The position numbers and the translations under genes were made by a program. This document shows positions 1-9,090 of a stretch of DNA of 44,176 bases, one piece after another (within the stretch, counting starts at the first letter, position 1; each line of letters begins with the position of its first letter). The notes below the pieces were generated by a model. That model was not told the DNA's origin. It saw only the letters and a list, made by a program, of their open reading frames with translations, and ran no database searches. Source of the stretch: Halobacteriales archaeon QH_8_64_26 (GTDB lineage: Archaea > Halobacteriota > Halobacteria > Halobacteriales > Halococcaceae); the NCBI GenBank assembly GCA_003021725.1, contig PXRA01000101.1, positions 1-44,176 on the forward strand, written 5' to 3'.

Positions 1-1103
1 ACCTCGCGAGCGAGGCGCTCGTTCGACGGCTCGCGTAGCTGTACGGCACCGGTCGGACAGGAACTCGTACAGGCCCCACAGTTCCGACAGGAGATCTCGT
101 CGAAAGCCACCTCGTCGATACGTGGGCGCTCAACCGCCTCGTGTGGACAGGCCTCGACACAGACGGTACAGCCCTCTTGGCTCGACTCGCCGGCGGCACA
201 CACCTCCATGTCGAACTCGAGGAACTTCGGTTTCGTCGTCCCTTCCAGGAGGCTCTCGACGGCGGCGACCGTCCCGCTACCCGTGTTCGTATAGAAACCC
301 AACTGGCCGCCCCGCGCCCGGGGATCGGCCCCCGGATGGATCACCTGGTCGGCCTCGATGGTCCGATGGGTACCCTCCAGAACGATCGCGTCGGTCGGAC
401 AGTCGGCGGCCCACGGCCCGCCCTCGGTGCCCGGTTCGATGTCGACCGGATAGCGGGTCACCGCCTCGTCGGGGCTCTGTTTGACACATTTCATACAGGA
501 GACACAGTCCTCGGTGACACCCGCCGCTAGGGCGAGTTCGAACTCGCCGTACCGACCCTCGACGCTTACGACCCGGCCGCGCTCGACGCGGATGTCCTCG
601 AGGTCCGCCTCGGCGTCGGCGTATTCGTTCCCGTCGGCGACGAGCGTCACCTCCGCAGTGTCGGCGAGGGCCGCGGCGAGATCGGCGTCGCCGACCACCG
701 CGACCGAACTGCCCGCCTCCCGCGAGACGCTTCGTGAGGGCGCCTCGTGTTCGAGGCCGGCGTAGGTGGCGTTGATCAACCGACCGGTCTTTGCGGTCGC
801 GGCCGCCTCCTCGTGGACCCAGCCGGCCCCCTCGCGCTGATTGACGAACGCGGTCGCCTCAGGGTGGAGCCCCTTCTCGGTGGCCAATTCCTCGAACTTC
901 GACTGGCAGCGCGGCTCGGGCGTCGTGACGATCAACTGATCGAGTTCGTGTTCGTCGATGAGTCGATCCATCGCCGGGAGCCCGTCCTCACAGAGCAGAC
1001 GCGAACTCGCCACGAGGTCGACGTCTTCGACCCCCTCGCGAACCCCCTCGAGATCGATCGCACACGTATCAGCACACGAACAAACGAACGCCCCGACGTT
1101 CAT
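1..1103 (-). CDS. HdrA-like multi-cluster iron-sulfur protein (C-terminus beyond window)
   Basis: Reading the minus strand from the ATG at 1103 gives an open frame to the window edge (367 codons). The start MNVGAFVCSCADTC, followed by a second cysteine in LLCEDG, resembles the N-terminal segment of heterodisulfide reductase subunit A. Further on come CVSCMKC with a distant CPTDAI, then CTVCVEACP and CRNCGACTSSCP, so at least three [4Fe-4S] sites are likely. It is probably a soluble electron-transfer protein. It is divergent from the formate dehydrogenase operon, which suggests it handles electrons for that complex (inference). In related haloarchaeal proteins an MvhD-like hydrogenase Fe-S domain can follow, but that part would lie outside the window. 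A TATA-like box lies 27 bases upstream of the start. Confidence 0.8.
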   Translation of the reverse strand, partial: MNVGAFVCSCADTCAIDLEGVREGVEDVDLVASSRLLCEDGLPAMDRLIDEHELDQLIVTTPEPRCQSKFEELATEKGLHPEATAFVNQREGAGWVHEEAAATAKTGRLINATYAGLEHEAPSRSVSREAGSSVAVVGDADLAAALADTAEVTLVADGNEYADAEADLEDIRVERGRVVSVEGRYGEFELALAAGVTEDCVSCMKCVKQSPDEAVTRYPVDIEPGTEGGPWAADCPTDAIVLEGTHRTIEADQVIHPGADPRARGGQLGFYTNTGSGTVAAVESLLEGTTKPKFLEFDMEVCAAGESSQEGCTVCVEACPHEAVERPRIDEVAFDEISCRNCGACTSSCPTGAVQLREPSNERLARE

Positions 1104-1126
1104 CGTCGGGCGTCGGGTAAGGACGA

Positions 1127-1132
1127 GTAAAA
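1127..1132 (-). promoter_or_regulatory. TATA-like box for the HdrA-like gene
   Basis: TTTTAC on the minus strand, centred about 27 bases upstream of the ATG at 1103. This fits a leaderless haloarchaeal transcript. Confidence 0.5.
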
Positions 1133-1267
1133 CCCTTCCGCCACCGATACGCCGTCGGCTCGTTTCGGCGCTCCTAACAATGGGGCGGTTGCACGCACCG
1201 AAACGCGGCATGCGACCCGAACATTGATTATCGACCGATGGAAAGAGCGGGCGACGCGTGGGAACCC

Positions 1268-1318
1268 ATGTCAGAAACATTGTCAGAGGCAGATCACCGG
1301 TGGAGACCTAACCGATGA
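1268..1318 (+). CDS. Possible 16-residue leader peptide overlapping the formate dehydrogenase start
   Basis: ATG at 1268 opens a short frame, MSETLSEADHRWRPNR, whose TGA (1316-1318) overlaps the start codon of the molybdopterin subunit as ATGA. The same ATGA overlap joins other genes of this operon, so translational coupling is plausible. There is no strong Shine-Dalgarno sequence before it, and a frame this short could be chance. It may be a leader or upstream ORF, or nothing. Confidence 0.25.
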   Translation: MSETLSEADHRWRPNR

Positions 1319-4300
1319 GTTCGGAACCGGTCTCACTGGATCTCGATCGACGGTCGTTCATGAAAGCGAGCGCGTTGGCCGGCGGGCTCGCGCTCGGCGG
1401 GGGCGCAACGGGCCACGCCCTCGCCCAAGAGGGAGGCAAGGAGCCTCCGGACGGCGCGCTCGGCGACGAAGGGGAGATGGTAAAGACGGTCTGTAACTAC
1501 TGTTCGGTCGGCTGTGGGTTCAAAGGCGAGCGGAAGGGCGATGCCTTCGTCGGCCAGGAGCCCTGGTTCGAAAACCCCCACAACAACGGTTCGCTCTGCT
1601 CGAAGGGAGCGTCCATCTACGGCACCGAACACTCCGAGAAGCGCCTCAAGCACCCGATGCGACTCGAGGGCGGCGAGTGGCAGAAGATCTCCTGGAGCGA
1701 CGCATTAGCGGAGATCACCGACGAGTTCGAGCGCATACGCCAGGAACACGGTCCCGATAGCGTGATGTGGATGGGAAGCGCTCACTTCGCGAACGAGGAA
1801 GCCTACGCCTTCCGGAAGCTCGCTGCCCTGTACGGGACGACGAACGTCGACCATCAGGCACGGATCTGTCACTCGACGACGGTCAGCGGGCTAGCGAACA
1901 CCTGGGGGTACGGCGCGATGACGAACACATTGAACGATTATCGCAACTACGACCTGCTTTTCATTATCGGGCAGAACCCCGCCGAGGCCCACCCGATCTC
2001 GATGCAACACATCTTAGAGGGCCAGAAACGCGGCGGGAAGATAATCAACGTTGATCCCCGCTATACGAAGACCTCGGCTCACGCCGACGAGTTCCACCGG
2101 ATGCGTCCCGGGACGGACGTCGCGCTCATGATGGGGATCATGCGCTACCTCCGGGACCAGGGCGAACTCGATCGGGACATGCTCGCCGATCGGGTCCAGG
2201 GTTGGCCCGATGTCGAGGTCGAACTCGACAAATACGACCTCGATACCGTCGCGGACATCACCTGGATCTCCCGTGAGAGCATAGAACACCTCGGCGATCA
2301 GTTCATCGAGCACAAACCGAACATCCAGATCGAGTGGGCAATGGGCGGAACCCAGCACAACAACGGCACCCAGAACATCCGCTCGTACGCCCTTACCGGC
2401 CTCGCCACCAGCGGGATCGGCCGCGCCGGCGGCGGGATGCAGGTGATGCGCGGGCACGCGAACGTCCAGGGGGCGACCGACCTCGGGCCCAACAGCCACA
2501 TTCTCCCGGGGTACTACTCGGTCGAATCGCCCGGCTCCTGGGCGTACTGGACCGACGTCTGGAGCCAGAGTCCCTGGACGAGCGGGAGCGTCTCCTTCGA
2601 GGAGCTGTACGACCGCTACGACGTAATGTCGAAGCAAAAGTACGAGGAGTCGAGCGGCGAGGCGACCTCGACGTTCGCCTTCGAGGGCAGCGATCTGAAC
2701 GCGCGGTCGATGATGCTCCAGAAGGGCTTAACCGTTGCCCGCTGGTACGACGCGGCCCTCCCTCGCGAGGAACGCCAGAACAACGCCCAACTCTACCAGC
2801 CCTCCCAGCTCAAAGCGATGCTCATCCAGGGCCACTCGGCGAACTCCATCACCGAGATGGACAAGCAAAAGAAGGCAATGGAGAACCTCGACCTGCTGGT
2901 CGTCGCCGACATCTTCCCGAGCCTCGCATCGGCGATGCACGACCGCGAGGACGGCGTTATCCTGCTTCCGGTGGCGAGCCAGTACGAGCACCACGGCTCC
3001 TTGACGAACACCCACCGGTCCGTCCAGTGGCGCGATCCGGTACGACCGCCGGGCCACAACTCCAAAACCGACATGGAGATCATCCAGTTGCTCGCCGACG
3101 GGCTCGGGTTCGGCGATCATTTCGACTGGGGGACCGGACCGGAGCTCTACAGCGGTCGATCGACCTACGAGGACTGCCTCCGGGAGATCAACCTCGGCGT
3201 GCGGACGATCGGCTACCAGCAGAGCCCCGAGCGCCTTCAACAGCACAAGGAGTACGACTGGGCATTTAGCACCGAGACGCTGCGGGCCGATGCGCCGGGG
3301 ACGCCGGTTGAGGGCGACTACTGGATGTTGCCGTGGCCGTGTTGGGGCGACGAGCACCCCGGCACGCCGATCCTCTGGCGGGACGACGTCGACCCGCGCG
3401 AGGGCGGGTTCGACTTCCGTGCTCGGTGGGGGACGAACGCACCGACGCGCCAGCAGTGGAACGAACTGGTCGATGGTGGCGATGCACCCGACCAGCCGAC
3501 CTACCCATTCGAGGAGACGGTCGCCAGGCAGGGCCAGGCGGGCCTGGGAATGCTGCGTGCGCCCTATACCCCCGATTGGAACACCGATTACAACGGCCAG
3601 GTGACTGGCGTTCCACAGTATCCCGGGTTCTCGACGGTGTGGCCCGACGACATCGAGAACCCGACTGCGCTGTCGCTTCCCTACCGGTTCGCGCTCGATC
3701 CGACGAAATCCGCGTTCGACGCTGCCCGGGCGCTGAAACGAAAGGCCAACCGAGGGACGCTCAGACCACAGGGTGCAGCCTCTGACATCGACCCCCAGCA
3801 GTACAGCCAGTTCGACTCCAAACAGCCTGACCCGCCGACGGGCCGCGGCAAGGCCCGTGCGGTCGCGTGGAACTTCCTGGATATCGTTCCGGTCCACCGC
3901 GAGCCGGTCGAGAGCCCGCGGCCCGACCTCGTCGAGCAGTGGCCGGCGAACGGCCAGCAGACGAACTTCTTCCGGCTCGATCAGAACAACGCAGTGATCC
4001 AGGAGAGCTCGACGAGAGCCGCCGAACAACAGGGTATGAACACGATCCTGACGAGCGGCCGCCAGGTCGAACACCAGGGCGGTGGCTCCGAGACCCGATC
4101 GAACGTCTTTACCGCCGACCTACAGCCCCACATGTACGCCGAGATCCATCCCGATATGGCAGCGGACCTCGGCATCGACGGCGGCGACCTCGTCGTCGTC
4201 TCGACAACCGATCGCGGGTCGATCCTCGTGAAATCACGAGTGACGAACCGGCCGAACACGAGGGAGGTGTTCATGCCCTATCACTGGGGCGGTGTCTTCC

Positions 4301-4572
4301 ACGGGAAGAGCTTGGAGGACGACTATCCCGAGGGGACGGTTCCGTACGCGATCGGCGAGAGCGTAAACATCATCGCCTCCCGCGGCCACGACGTCGAGAC
4401 CCAGATGCAAGAGACCAAAGCCGCGATGGTGACCGTCGAGAAGGCAACACAAGAGGTCGTCGACGATCGTAACATGGACGTCGACCTCTCGAGTTTCGAG
4501 TTCCCCCAGGACAGAAACGACATCGGCACACAGAAAGACTTCGACGTTCGCGACACGCGGACGGTCCAGTGA
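1315..4572 (+). CDS. Formate dehydrogenase-type molybdopterin catalytic subunit, Tat-exported
   Basis: 1085 residues, somewhat longer than E. coli FdnG (about 1015). The N-terminus carries a twin-arginine signal, DRRSFMKAS at residues 11-19, then a hydrophobic stretch ending ALAQ, so export to the outer face is expected. Cys60, Cys63, Cys67 and Cys95 form the [4Fe-4S] site of the molybdopterin oxidoreductase family. QARICHSTTV places Cys185 where FdnG has selenocysteine, followed by the conserved His. GAMTN and NPAEAHP follow as in formate dehydrogenase-N, and a dinucleotide-binding domain lies near the C-terminus (about 905-1045). It would oxidise formate to CO2 and pass electrons to the ferredoxin subunit 12 bases downstream. 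GGAG about ten bases before the ATG supports the start. Formate as substrate is inferred from family resemblance and subunit make-up. Confidence 0.88.
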   Translation: MSSEPVSLDLDRRSFMKASALAGGLALGGGATGHALAQEGGKEPPDGALGDEGEMVKTVCNYCSVGCGFKGERKGDAFVGQEPWFENPHNNGSLCSKGASIYGTEHSEKRLKHPMRLEGGEWQKISWSDALAEITDEFERIRQEHGPDSVMWMGSAHFANEEAYAFRKLAALYGTTNVDHQARICHSTTVSGLANTWGYGAMTNTLNDYRNYDLLFIIGQNPAEAHPISMQHILEGQKRGGKIINVDPRYTKTSAHADEFHRMRPGTDVALMMGIMRYLRDQGELDRDMLADRVQGWPDVEVELDKYDLDTVADITWISRESIEHLGDQFIEHKPNIQIEWAMGGTQHNNGTQNIRSYALTGLATSGIGRAGGGMQVMRGHANVQGATDLGPNSHILPGYYSVESPGSWAYWTDVWSQSPWTSGSVSFEELYDRYDVMSKQKYEESSGEATSTFAFEGSDLNARSMMLQKGLTVARWYDAALPREERQNNAQLYQPSQLKAMLIQGHSANSITEMDKQKKAMENLDLLVVADIFPSLASAMHDREDGVILLPVASQYEHHGSLTNTHRSVQWRDPVRPPGHNSKTDMEIIQLLADGLGFGDHFDWGTGPELYSGRSTYEDCLREINLGVRTIGYQQSPERLQQHKEYDWAFSTETLRADAPGTPVEGDYWMLPWPCWGDEHPGTPILWRDDVDPREGGFDFRARWGTNAPTRQQWNELVDGGDAPDQPTYPFEETVARQGQAGLGMLRAPYTPDWNTDYNGQVTGVPQYPGFSTVWPDDIENPTALSLPYRFALDPTKSAFDAARALKRKANRGTLRPQGAASDIDPQQYSQFDSKQPDPPTGRGKARAVAWNFLDIVPVHREPVESPRPDLVEQWPANGQQTNFFRLDQNNAVIQESSTRAAEQQGMNTILTSGRQVEHQGGGSETRSNVFTADLQPHMYAEIHPDMAADLGIDGGDLVVVSTTDRGSILVKSRVTNRPNTREVFMPYHWGGVFHGKSLEDDYPEGTVPYAIGESVNIIASRGHDVETQMQETKAAMVTVEKATQEVVDDRNMDVDLSSFEFPQDRNDIGTQKDFDVRDTRTVQ

Positions 4573-4584
4573 TCCAGAGCGACA

Positions 4585-5265
4585 ATGTCATCCAACGACT
4601 CCGCACGACAGCAAGTCCTCGGCGAGGGCGTGATGAGTACCGGAGAGGGCACCCGCATCTTCCCGGACGTCGAGGCGTGTATCGACTGTGGTGGCTGCGT
4701 GGTCGCCTGTAAACGCACCTGGGATATCCCACGCGACGACCAGCGGATCTCCATCTCGACGATGATGGAAGGCGAGATGGGTGCTGGCGGACTCAATGCG
4801 AACAGTGCAGCGGCACTCAACCAGGGCCAGTCGCCGGGCGAGACGGCGATCCCGATGCAGTGCTATCACTGTGAGGAGGCCCCCTGTGTATCGGTCTGTC
4901 CGACCGACTCGCTGATAAAGAAGGAAAACGACTTCGTGAGCGTCCGGGACGACCTCTGTGTCGGCTGTCAGTACTGCCTGTCGGCCTGTCCGTTCGGCGC
5001 GCCACAGTTCCCCGAATCGGACTCGGCAAGCGCACAGCTGTTCGGCACCGGCGGGACGATGGACAAGTGTACGATGTGTGAGGAGCGCCAGGAGGTCGGG
5101 AAGGGCCCGGCGTGTGCCGAAGAGTGTGCGACCGACGCGCTGCTGGTCGGCGACGCCAGTCAGATCGCGAACGAACTCGATAAGCGAAACAGCGACTCCT
5201 TTTTCAACGACGAGGCGATGGAGATCATCTTCGGCTCGGAGGAGGCCGAGGAGTTCACACAATGA
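4585..5265 (+). CDS. Formate dehydrogenase-type beta subunit, four [4Fe-4S] ferredoxin
   Basis: 226 residues. Cysteine groups occur in order: CIDCGGCVVAC, CYHCEEAPCVSVCP, CVGCQYCLSACP, and CTMC with CAEEC. This is the four-cluster pattern of FdnH/NrfC/DmsB electron-transfer subunits. Unlike E. coli FdnH it has no C-terminal membrane helix, so anchoring must come from the two membrane proteins that follow. It lacks a Tat signal and is probably carried across bound to the catalytic subunit, as known for this class. Its stop codon overlaps the next start (ATGA, 5262-5265). Another Met occurs at residue 17, so the true start is slightly uncertain. Confidence 0.88.
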   Translation: MSSNDSARQQVLGEGVMSTGEGTRIFPDVEACIDCGGCVVACKRTWDIPRDDQRISISTMMEGEMGAGGLNANSAAALNQGQSPGETAIPMQCYHCEEAPCVSVCPTDSLIKKENDFVSVRDDLCVGCQYCLSACPFGAPQFPESDSASAQLFGTGGTMDKCTMCEERQEVGKGPACAEECATDALLVGDASQIANELDKRNSDSFFNDEAMEIIFGSEEAEEFTQ

Positions 5266-5759
5266 CGAGCGAGTACCCCGAAACGTCGGCGTACGGTCGC
5301 GTTGCGATACTCGTAAGCGCACTGGTCGGGGTCGTCCTCGCCGTCGGGTCGGTCTGGCTCACCACGTTCCTACTCGGCGGCTCCGCCGGTGCTTCCTCGG
5401 AATCGTTGTTCCGCGTCGCCCCCACGGTCCAGGACGGCGGGGTCGGCGCGGACTGGACGGCCGGGAACACGATTCCGGCACTCGACTTTCTCATCGCGCT
5501 GATCCACGCGGCCGACGTCATCCTCGGCGTGTTCATCCTAGTGTTGGTCTTCATCCACTGGGCGGTCTTCCGCCGGCTCGCGAGCCGGATGCGCCGTCCC
5601 GACGGGGACCGACGGAGCGAGGGGATCGCGACCGACGGCGGACGCGAGCCCGGGACCGGCGGCGAACGGCCGACCGGCCGCGATACCGACGCCGAGAGGA
5701 ACGGAGCAGAGAGAGGGAATCCGGAAGCCGGGAGCGGCGATGGAGGTGACCGACGATGA
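5262..5759 (+). CDS. Small two-helix membrane protein of the formate dehydrogenase operon
   Basis: 165 residues with two hydrophobic segments (about 12-38 and 74-104), followed by a long charged tail rich in Gly, Arg, Glu and Asp. It sits between the beta and cytochrome b subunit genes with ATGA overlaps at both ends, so it is almost certainly translated with them. A role as accessory membrane subunit or anchor is inferred from position. I recognise no catalytic or heme-binding motif. Confidence 0.75.
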   Translation: MTSEYPETSAYGRVAILVSALVGVVLAVGSVWLTTFLLGGSAGASSESLFRVAPTVQDGGVGADWTAGNTIPALDFLIALIHAADVILGVFILVLVFIHWAVFRRLASRMRRPDGDRRSEGIATDGGREPGTGGERPTGRDTDAERNGAERGNPEAGSGDGGDRR

Positions 5760-6760
5760 CGAACCTCGATCACGGGAAGTTCACCCGGGTAACGACGGTG
5801 TTCCACGCACTGCTCGCACTCGACGTGTTCGTGCTGTTCTTCACCGGCTACGGTATCATGTTCAACGACGAGCTCTGGTGGCTGGTCACACTGATGGGCG
5901 GCAACGAGGGCGTCACCGCGATACACCGCCTCGTCGGCGTCGGGTTGATCGCACTGATCGGCTTCTGGATGACGCTCATGATCGTTACACCGACTGGCCG
6001 GAGCAACTTCCGGGCGATCATCCCCACACCCGAGGACGCGAAGGCTTTCGTCCAGGATATTCTGTTCGTTCTCGGCCGCGTCGACCAGCGTCACCCCAAC
6101 GCCCGCCAGTTCGCCGGCTACGATGCCGACGAGATCCCGCTGCTCTCCTACGTCGGAAAAGGCGTTATCTTCATCTTCTCCGTCGAGCTGACGCTGCTTT
6201 CGATCTCGGGGCTGCTCATCTGGTCGAAGACGGCGCTTATGGGGTTCTTTCAGACGAAGACCGCGGCGATGGCCTTCGTCGTCTTCCACGGGCTGTTGGG
6301 CGTGATCATGCTCATGGGAATCATGTTCCACATCTTCGAGCACGGCTTCCATCCGGCCTTCTATCCCCTGGAGACGAAGGCGTTCATCCCGCGGGAGATG
6401 ATCCCGGAGGACCACGGGGACTCCGAGGCCGACACCACCGGGATCGAGAACCTCACCCTCTCGCCGAGTTGGGGGTGGGTAACGAGTCTAATGGGCTTTT
6501 TCGTCGTCACCGGCATCGTGAGCGTCCTGCTCGGGAGTATCTTCGACGAGGGGTATCCGGTGCCCCGAGAGCTCGCGGTCGGGGGCGGCCCGACGAACCT
6601 CCTGTTGACGATCGGTATCAACATCGGAATCCTCGTGCTCTTCGTCGGGCTCGTGCTCTCGCTGTACGGTAACGTGCTCCGCTCGCGCTGGGAACGCCAG
6701 ATAGAACAGGAGCGCGACCGGACCACGGCGACCGACGGTGGGCAGCGCAGCGACGATTAG
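5756..6760 (+). CDS. Formate dehydrogenase-type cytochrome b (gamma) subunit
   Basis: 334 residues, longer than FdnI (217). It has five or six hydrophobic segments. The likely heme b ligands are His17 (VFHALLAL), His57 (AIHRLVG) and the histidines in VVFHGLLG and MFHIFEHG, matching the cytochrome b561/NrfD-like gamma subunits of formate dehydrogenase. It would take electrons from the ferredoxin subunit and reduce the quinone pool. Its extra length lies mostly in an added C-terminal pair of helices and a charged tail. It is the last gene of the four-gene operon and starts in an ATGA overlap. Confidence 0.85.
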   Translation: MTNLDHGKFTRVTTVFHALLALDVFVLFFTGYGIMFNDELWWLVTLMGGNEGVTAIHRLVGVGLIALIGFWMTLMIVTPTGRSNFRAIIPTPEDAKAFVQDILFVLGRVDQRHPNARQFAGYDADEIPLLSYVGKGVIFIFSVELTLLSISGLLIWSKTALMGFFQTKTAAMAFVVFHGLLGVIMLMGIMFHIFEHGFHPAFYPLETKAFIPREMIPEDHGDSEADTTGIENLTLSPSWGWVTSLMGFFVVTGIVSVLLGSIFDEGYPVPRELAVGGGPTNLLLTIGINIGILVLFVGLVLSLYGNVLRSRWERQIEQERDRTTATDGGQRSDD

Positions 6761-6850
6761 ACGCTTTCCTCCGTATTTCGATTCCGCTCGCCGCTCGACT
6801 CACGACCGCACCCGAGACGATCGAGCGTCCGTTCCGCCTTCGCTTCCGCT

Positions 6851-7252
6851 CTATGCCGACAGCAGACGAGCGGCTTCCGAGGAGAGTTCGATCGTTACGT
6901 CCTGGCGGGTCTGCTCTGCTATCTGATCGATATTGCGGGTGAGGACCTCCAAGATGTCCTTGGGTTCGGGGTAGACGAGCATGTTGCCCGACTGGTCCTC
7001 CATAACCAGTTGGGTATCGGACAGTGAGATCTGGTCGTTCTCGATGCGCGCGACGATCGCCGCGAGTTCCTCCGCACCCCCTGGGTCGCCCTCCTCGACC
7101 TGGGTAACGTACAGTGCGTCGAGGCCGATGAGGTCCTTGTACTCCCGAACGCGCCGGGCACACGCGACCATGTCCTGGGTGATCGCCGCCTTCTCGGGGT
7201 TGCCGTGTTCGTCCTCGTAGCAGTGTTTGCACACCCGCAGTTCGATCCGCAT
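6851..7252 (-). CDS. Conserved small haloarchaeal protein with N-terminal CxxC
   Basis: 133 residues from the ATG at 7252. The start MRIELRVCKHCYEDE has a CxxC pair that could bind a metal. The remainder is acidic, with helical character and no membrane segment. An upstream TTG at 7270 would add six residues, but ATG 7252 is preferred because a TATA-like box lies 27 bases before it. I do not recognise a function. It is transcribed toward the end of the formate dehydrogenase operon and is not obviously linked to it. Confidence 0.75.
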   Translation of the reverse strand: MRIELRVCKHCYEDEHGNPEKAAITQDMVACARRVREYKDLIGLDALYVTQVEEGDPGGAEELAAIVARIENDQISLSDTQLVMEDQSGNMLVYPEPKDILEVLTRNIDQIAEQTRQDVTIELSSEAARLLSA

Positions 7253-7273
7253 GCCTCCCTTATCGCACAAACG

Positions 7274-7281
7274 CCTATTAC
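7274..7281 (-). promoter_or_regulatory. TATA-like box for the CxxC protein
   Basis: GTAATAGG on the minus strand, about 27 bases before ATG 7252. It decides between the two candidate starts. Confidence 0.45.
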
Positions 7282-7329
7282 GGTTGTGTCTCCACCCGTT
7301 TTCCGTTCGACACGAGTAGCGTGGTTAGG

Positions 7330-7335
7330 TATATA
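7330..7335 (+). promoter_or_regulatory. TATA box for the 60-residue membrane protein
   Basis: TATATA centred 28 bases before ATG 7360, which fits a leaderless transcript. It is one of the clearest TATA boxes in the window. Confidence 0.6.
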
Positions 7336-7359
7336 GTGGTGGGCGATCGATAGGGGGGT

Positions 7360-7542
7360 ATGTCGGCGCTACTCGATACGATCTACAGCGTGGCGGTGTT
7401 GCTCGTCGCGGTCGCAGGCATGGCCTACGTCTTCGGCGCGGTCGATTCCGGTCCCGACGACGGTCCCGGCTGGACTCGGTGGGTCGGCGTCGCCGTCGTC
7501 GGGGTCTTTCTCGCCGCGATGATCTGGCTTACGATCGCCTGA
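7360..7542 (+). CDS. Small two-helix membrane protein, unknown function
   Basis: 60 residues with hydrophobic segments at about 5-27 and 42-59, joined by an acidic loop (DSGPDDGPG). The TATA box at 7330 and the in-frame ATG support a real gene. I recognise no family. It lies alone between the CxxC protein and the Mrp-type ATPase. Confidence 0.65.
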   Translation: MSALLDTIYSVAVLLVAVAGMAYVFGAVDSGPDDGPGWTRWVGVAVVGVFLAAMIWLTIA

Positions 7543-7717
7543 GAACCGATCCGTCCGGCGCTACTCCACGCTCGGCTCCAGTCCATCGCTTCGCTCTCCC
7601 GTCGTTTTCGGTCGAACCCGACTCGGGCGGCGAACAGGAGCGAGCCGACAGACGGGCGAGGGTCGGAGGCAGATGGCGGTCACAACCCTTTCGCCCGTGC
7701 GCGCGCTACGGCGCGAC

Positions 7718-8755
7718 ATGGACGAAAACGCCGTTTACGATCTCCTCCACGAGGTCGAGGACCCCGATCTGGGCGAGGACATCGTCTCGCTGAACCTGAT
7801 CAATGGCGTGACGGTAGACGGCGAGGAAGTCAGCATCTCGCTCGCGCTCGGCGCGCCGTACTCCCCGAACGAGACCGCGATCGCCGAGCGCGTACGCGAG
7901 GTGCTTGCCCGCGAGGGCATCGAGGCGGATCTCTCCGCAGGGGTCGATCGCGGTCCGGGCCGCGAGGAAGGGGTCCTCCCCGACGTCAAGAACGTTATCG
8001 CCGTAGCTTCGGGAAAAGGCGGGGTCGGGAAGAGTACCGTCGCTGTCAATCTCGCCGCGGGCTTGTCCGCGATGGGCGCACACGTCGGCCTGTTCGACGC
8101 CGACGTCTACGGGCCGAACGTCCCCCGGATGGTCGCCGCGGACGAACACCCCCAAGCCACCCAAGAGGAACGAATCATCCCCCCCGAGAAGTACGGCATG
8201 AAGCTGATGAGCATGGCCTTTCTGGTGGGCGAGGACGATCCGGTCATCTGGCGGGGACCGATGATACATAAGATCATCACCCAACTCACCGAGGACGTCG
8301 AGTGGGGCGCGCTCGATTACCTCGTGGTCGACCTCCCACCGGGGACCGGCGACACCCAGCTCACCTTGCTTCAGAACGTGCCCGTCACCGGCGCAGTGAT
8401 CGTCACGACCCCCCAGGACGTAGCGGTCGACGACGCCCGGAAGGGACTGCGAATGTTCGGCCGTCACGACACGCCCGTGATCGGCGTCGTCGAGAACATG
8501 AGCGGCTTCATCTGTCCGGACTGTGGAAGCCGCCACGACATCTTCGGGAGCGGCGGCGGGGAGGCCTTCGCCGAGGAGGTCGAGATGCCTTATTTGGGTG
8601 AGGTACCCCTCGATCCGGGCGTTCGAGAAGGGGGCGATGAGGGCGGACCGACCGTCCTCGGGGACGGCGAGAGCGCCGACGCGCTCCAGGGCGTCATCGA
8701 AGGGACGGCCAACAACGTCGGCGTCCTCCACCGGAGCCGCCTACGCCAGGGGTAG
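7718..8755 (+). CDS. Mrp/NBP35-type iron-sulfur cluster carrier ATPase with N-terminal DUF59 domain
   Basis: 345 residues from MDENAVYD. Residues 1-80 are a MIP18/DUF59 domain (EVEDPDLGEDIVSLNLI). The deviant Walker A SGKGGVGKST lies near residue 97, DLPPGTGDTQLTLLQ follows, and CPDC near 266 is the usual cluster-binding pair. The family holds and transfers Fe-S clusters in the cytoplasm. The many Fe-S proteins nearby give it an obvious clientele, but no operon links them. An upstream in-frame ATG at 7673 is rejected in favour of 7718, where the conserved domain begins. Confidence 0.93.
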   Translation: MDENAVYDLLHEVEDPDLGEDIVSLNLINGVTVDGEEVSISLALGAPYSPNETAIAERVREVLAREGIEADLSAGVDRGPGREEGVLPDVKNVIAVASGKGGVGKSTVAVNLAAGLSAMGAHVGLFDADVYGPNVPRMVAADEHPQATQEERIIPPEKYGMKLMSMAFLVGEDDPVIWRGPMIHKIITQLTEDVEWGALDYLVVDLPPGTGDTQLTLLQNVPVTGAVIVTTPQDVAVDDARKGLRMFGRHDTPVIGVVENMSGFICPDCGSRHDIFGSGGGEAFAEEVEMPYLGEVPLDPGVREGGDEGGPTVLGDGESADALQGVIEGTANNVGVLHRSRLRQG

Positions 8756-8820
8756 CCGGCGGGACGCCGGCTCGGCTTCGCCGACGCTCGATTCCAGCAC
8801 GGCCTCATCAGTGGTTGGGA

Positions 8821-9090
8821 TTACATGACCGTCGCCCGGACGATCCGTTCCTGGGTAGTCTTCCGGCGCTGCCGGCGTCGTTCGGGTGCCTCGCGCCAGA
8901 CGCCCGTCGGCTGATCGTCCTTTTCGAGATAGCCCATCTCCGCCATCGTGCTGAGAACGTCGTGGGTCGTCTGTCGGGAGATGTCCGTCCCGATCGATGC
9001 CATGACCTCCTGTAGCGTAAAGACCGTCCGATCGCGTGAGAGCCCGAGTGCTGCGTCCCATACCAGGTCGCGTTTCGTGTGTCGTGCCAT
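8821..9090 (-). CDS. Small winged-helix DNA-binding protein
   Basis: 89 residues. Residues 5-65 read as a winged helix-turn-helix: LVWDAALGLSRDRTVFTLQ, then a recognition-helix region around DISRQTTHDVLSTMAEMGYL. A very basic tail (PERRRQRRKT) follows. It is probably a transcription regulator whose targets cannot be told from the sequence. It runs convergently with the Mrp gene and is divergent from the CinA-like gene. Confidence 0.75.
   Translation of the reverse strand: MARHTKRDLVWDAALGLSRDRTVFTLQEVMASIGTDISRQTTHDVLSTMAEMGYLEKDDQPTGVWREAPERRRQRRKTTQERIVRATVM

Noticed and set aside
2728-4074. 448-codon minus-strand frame inside the formate dehydrogenase gene
   Set aside because: Mirror of a clear gene; composition Arg/Val/Leu-rich without motifs.
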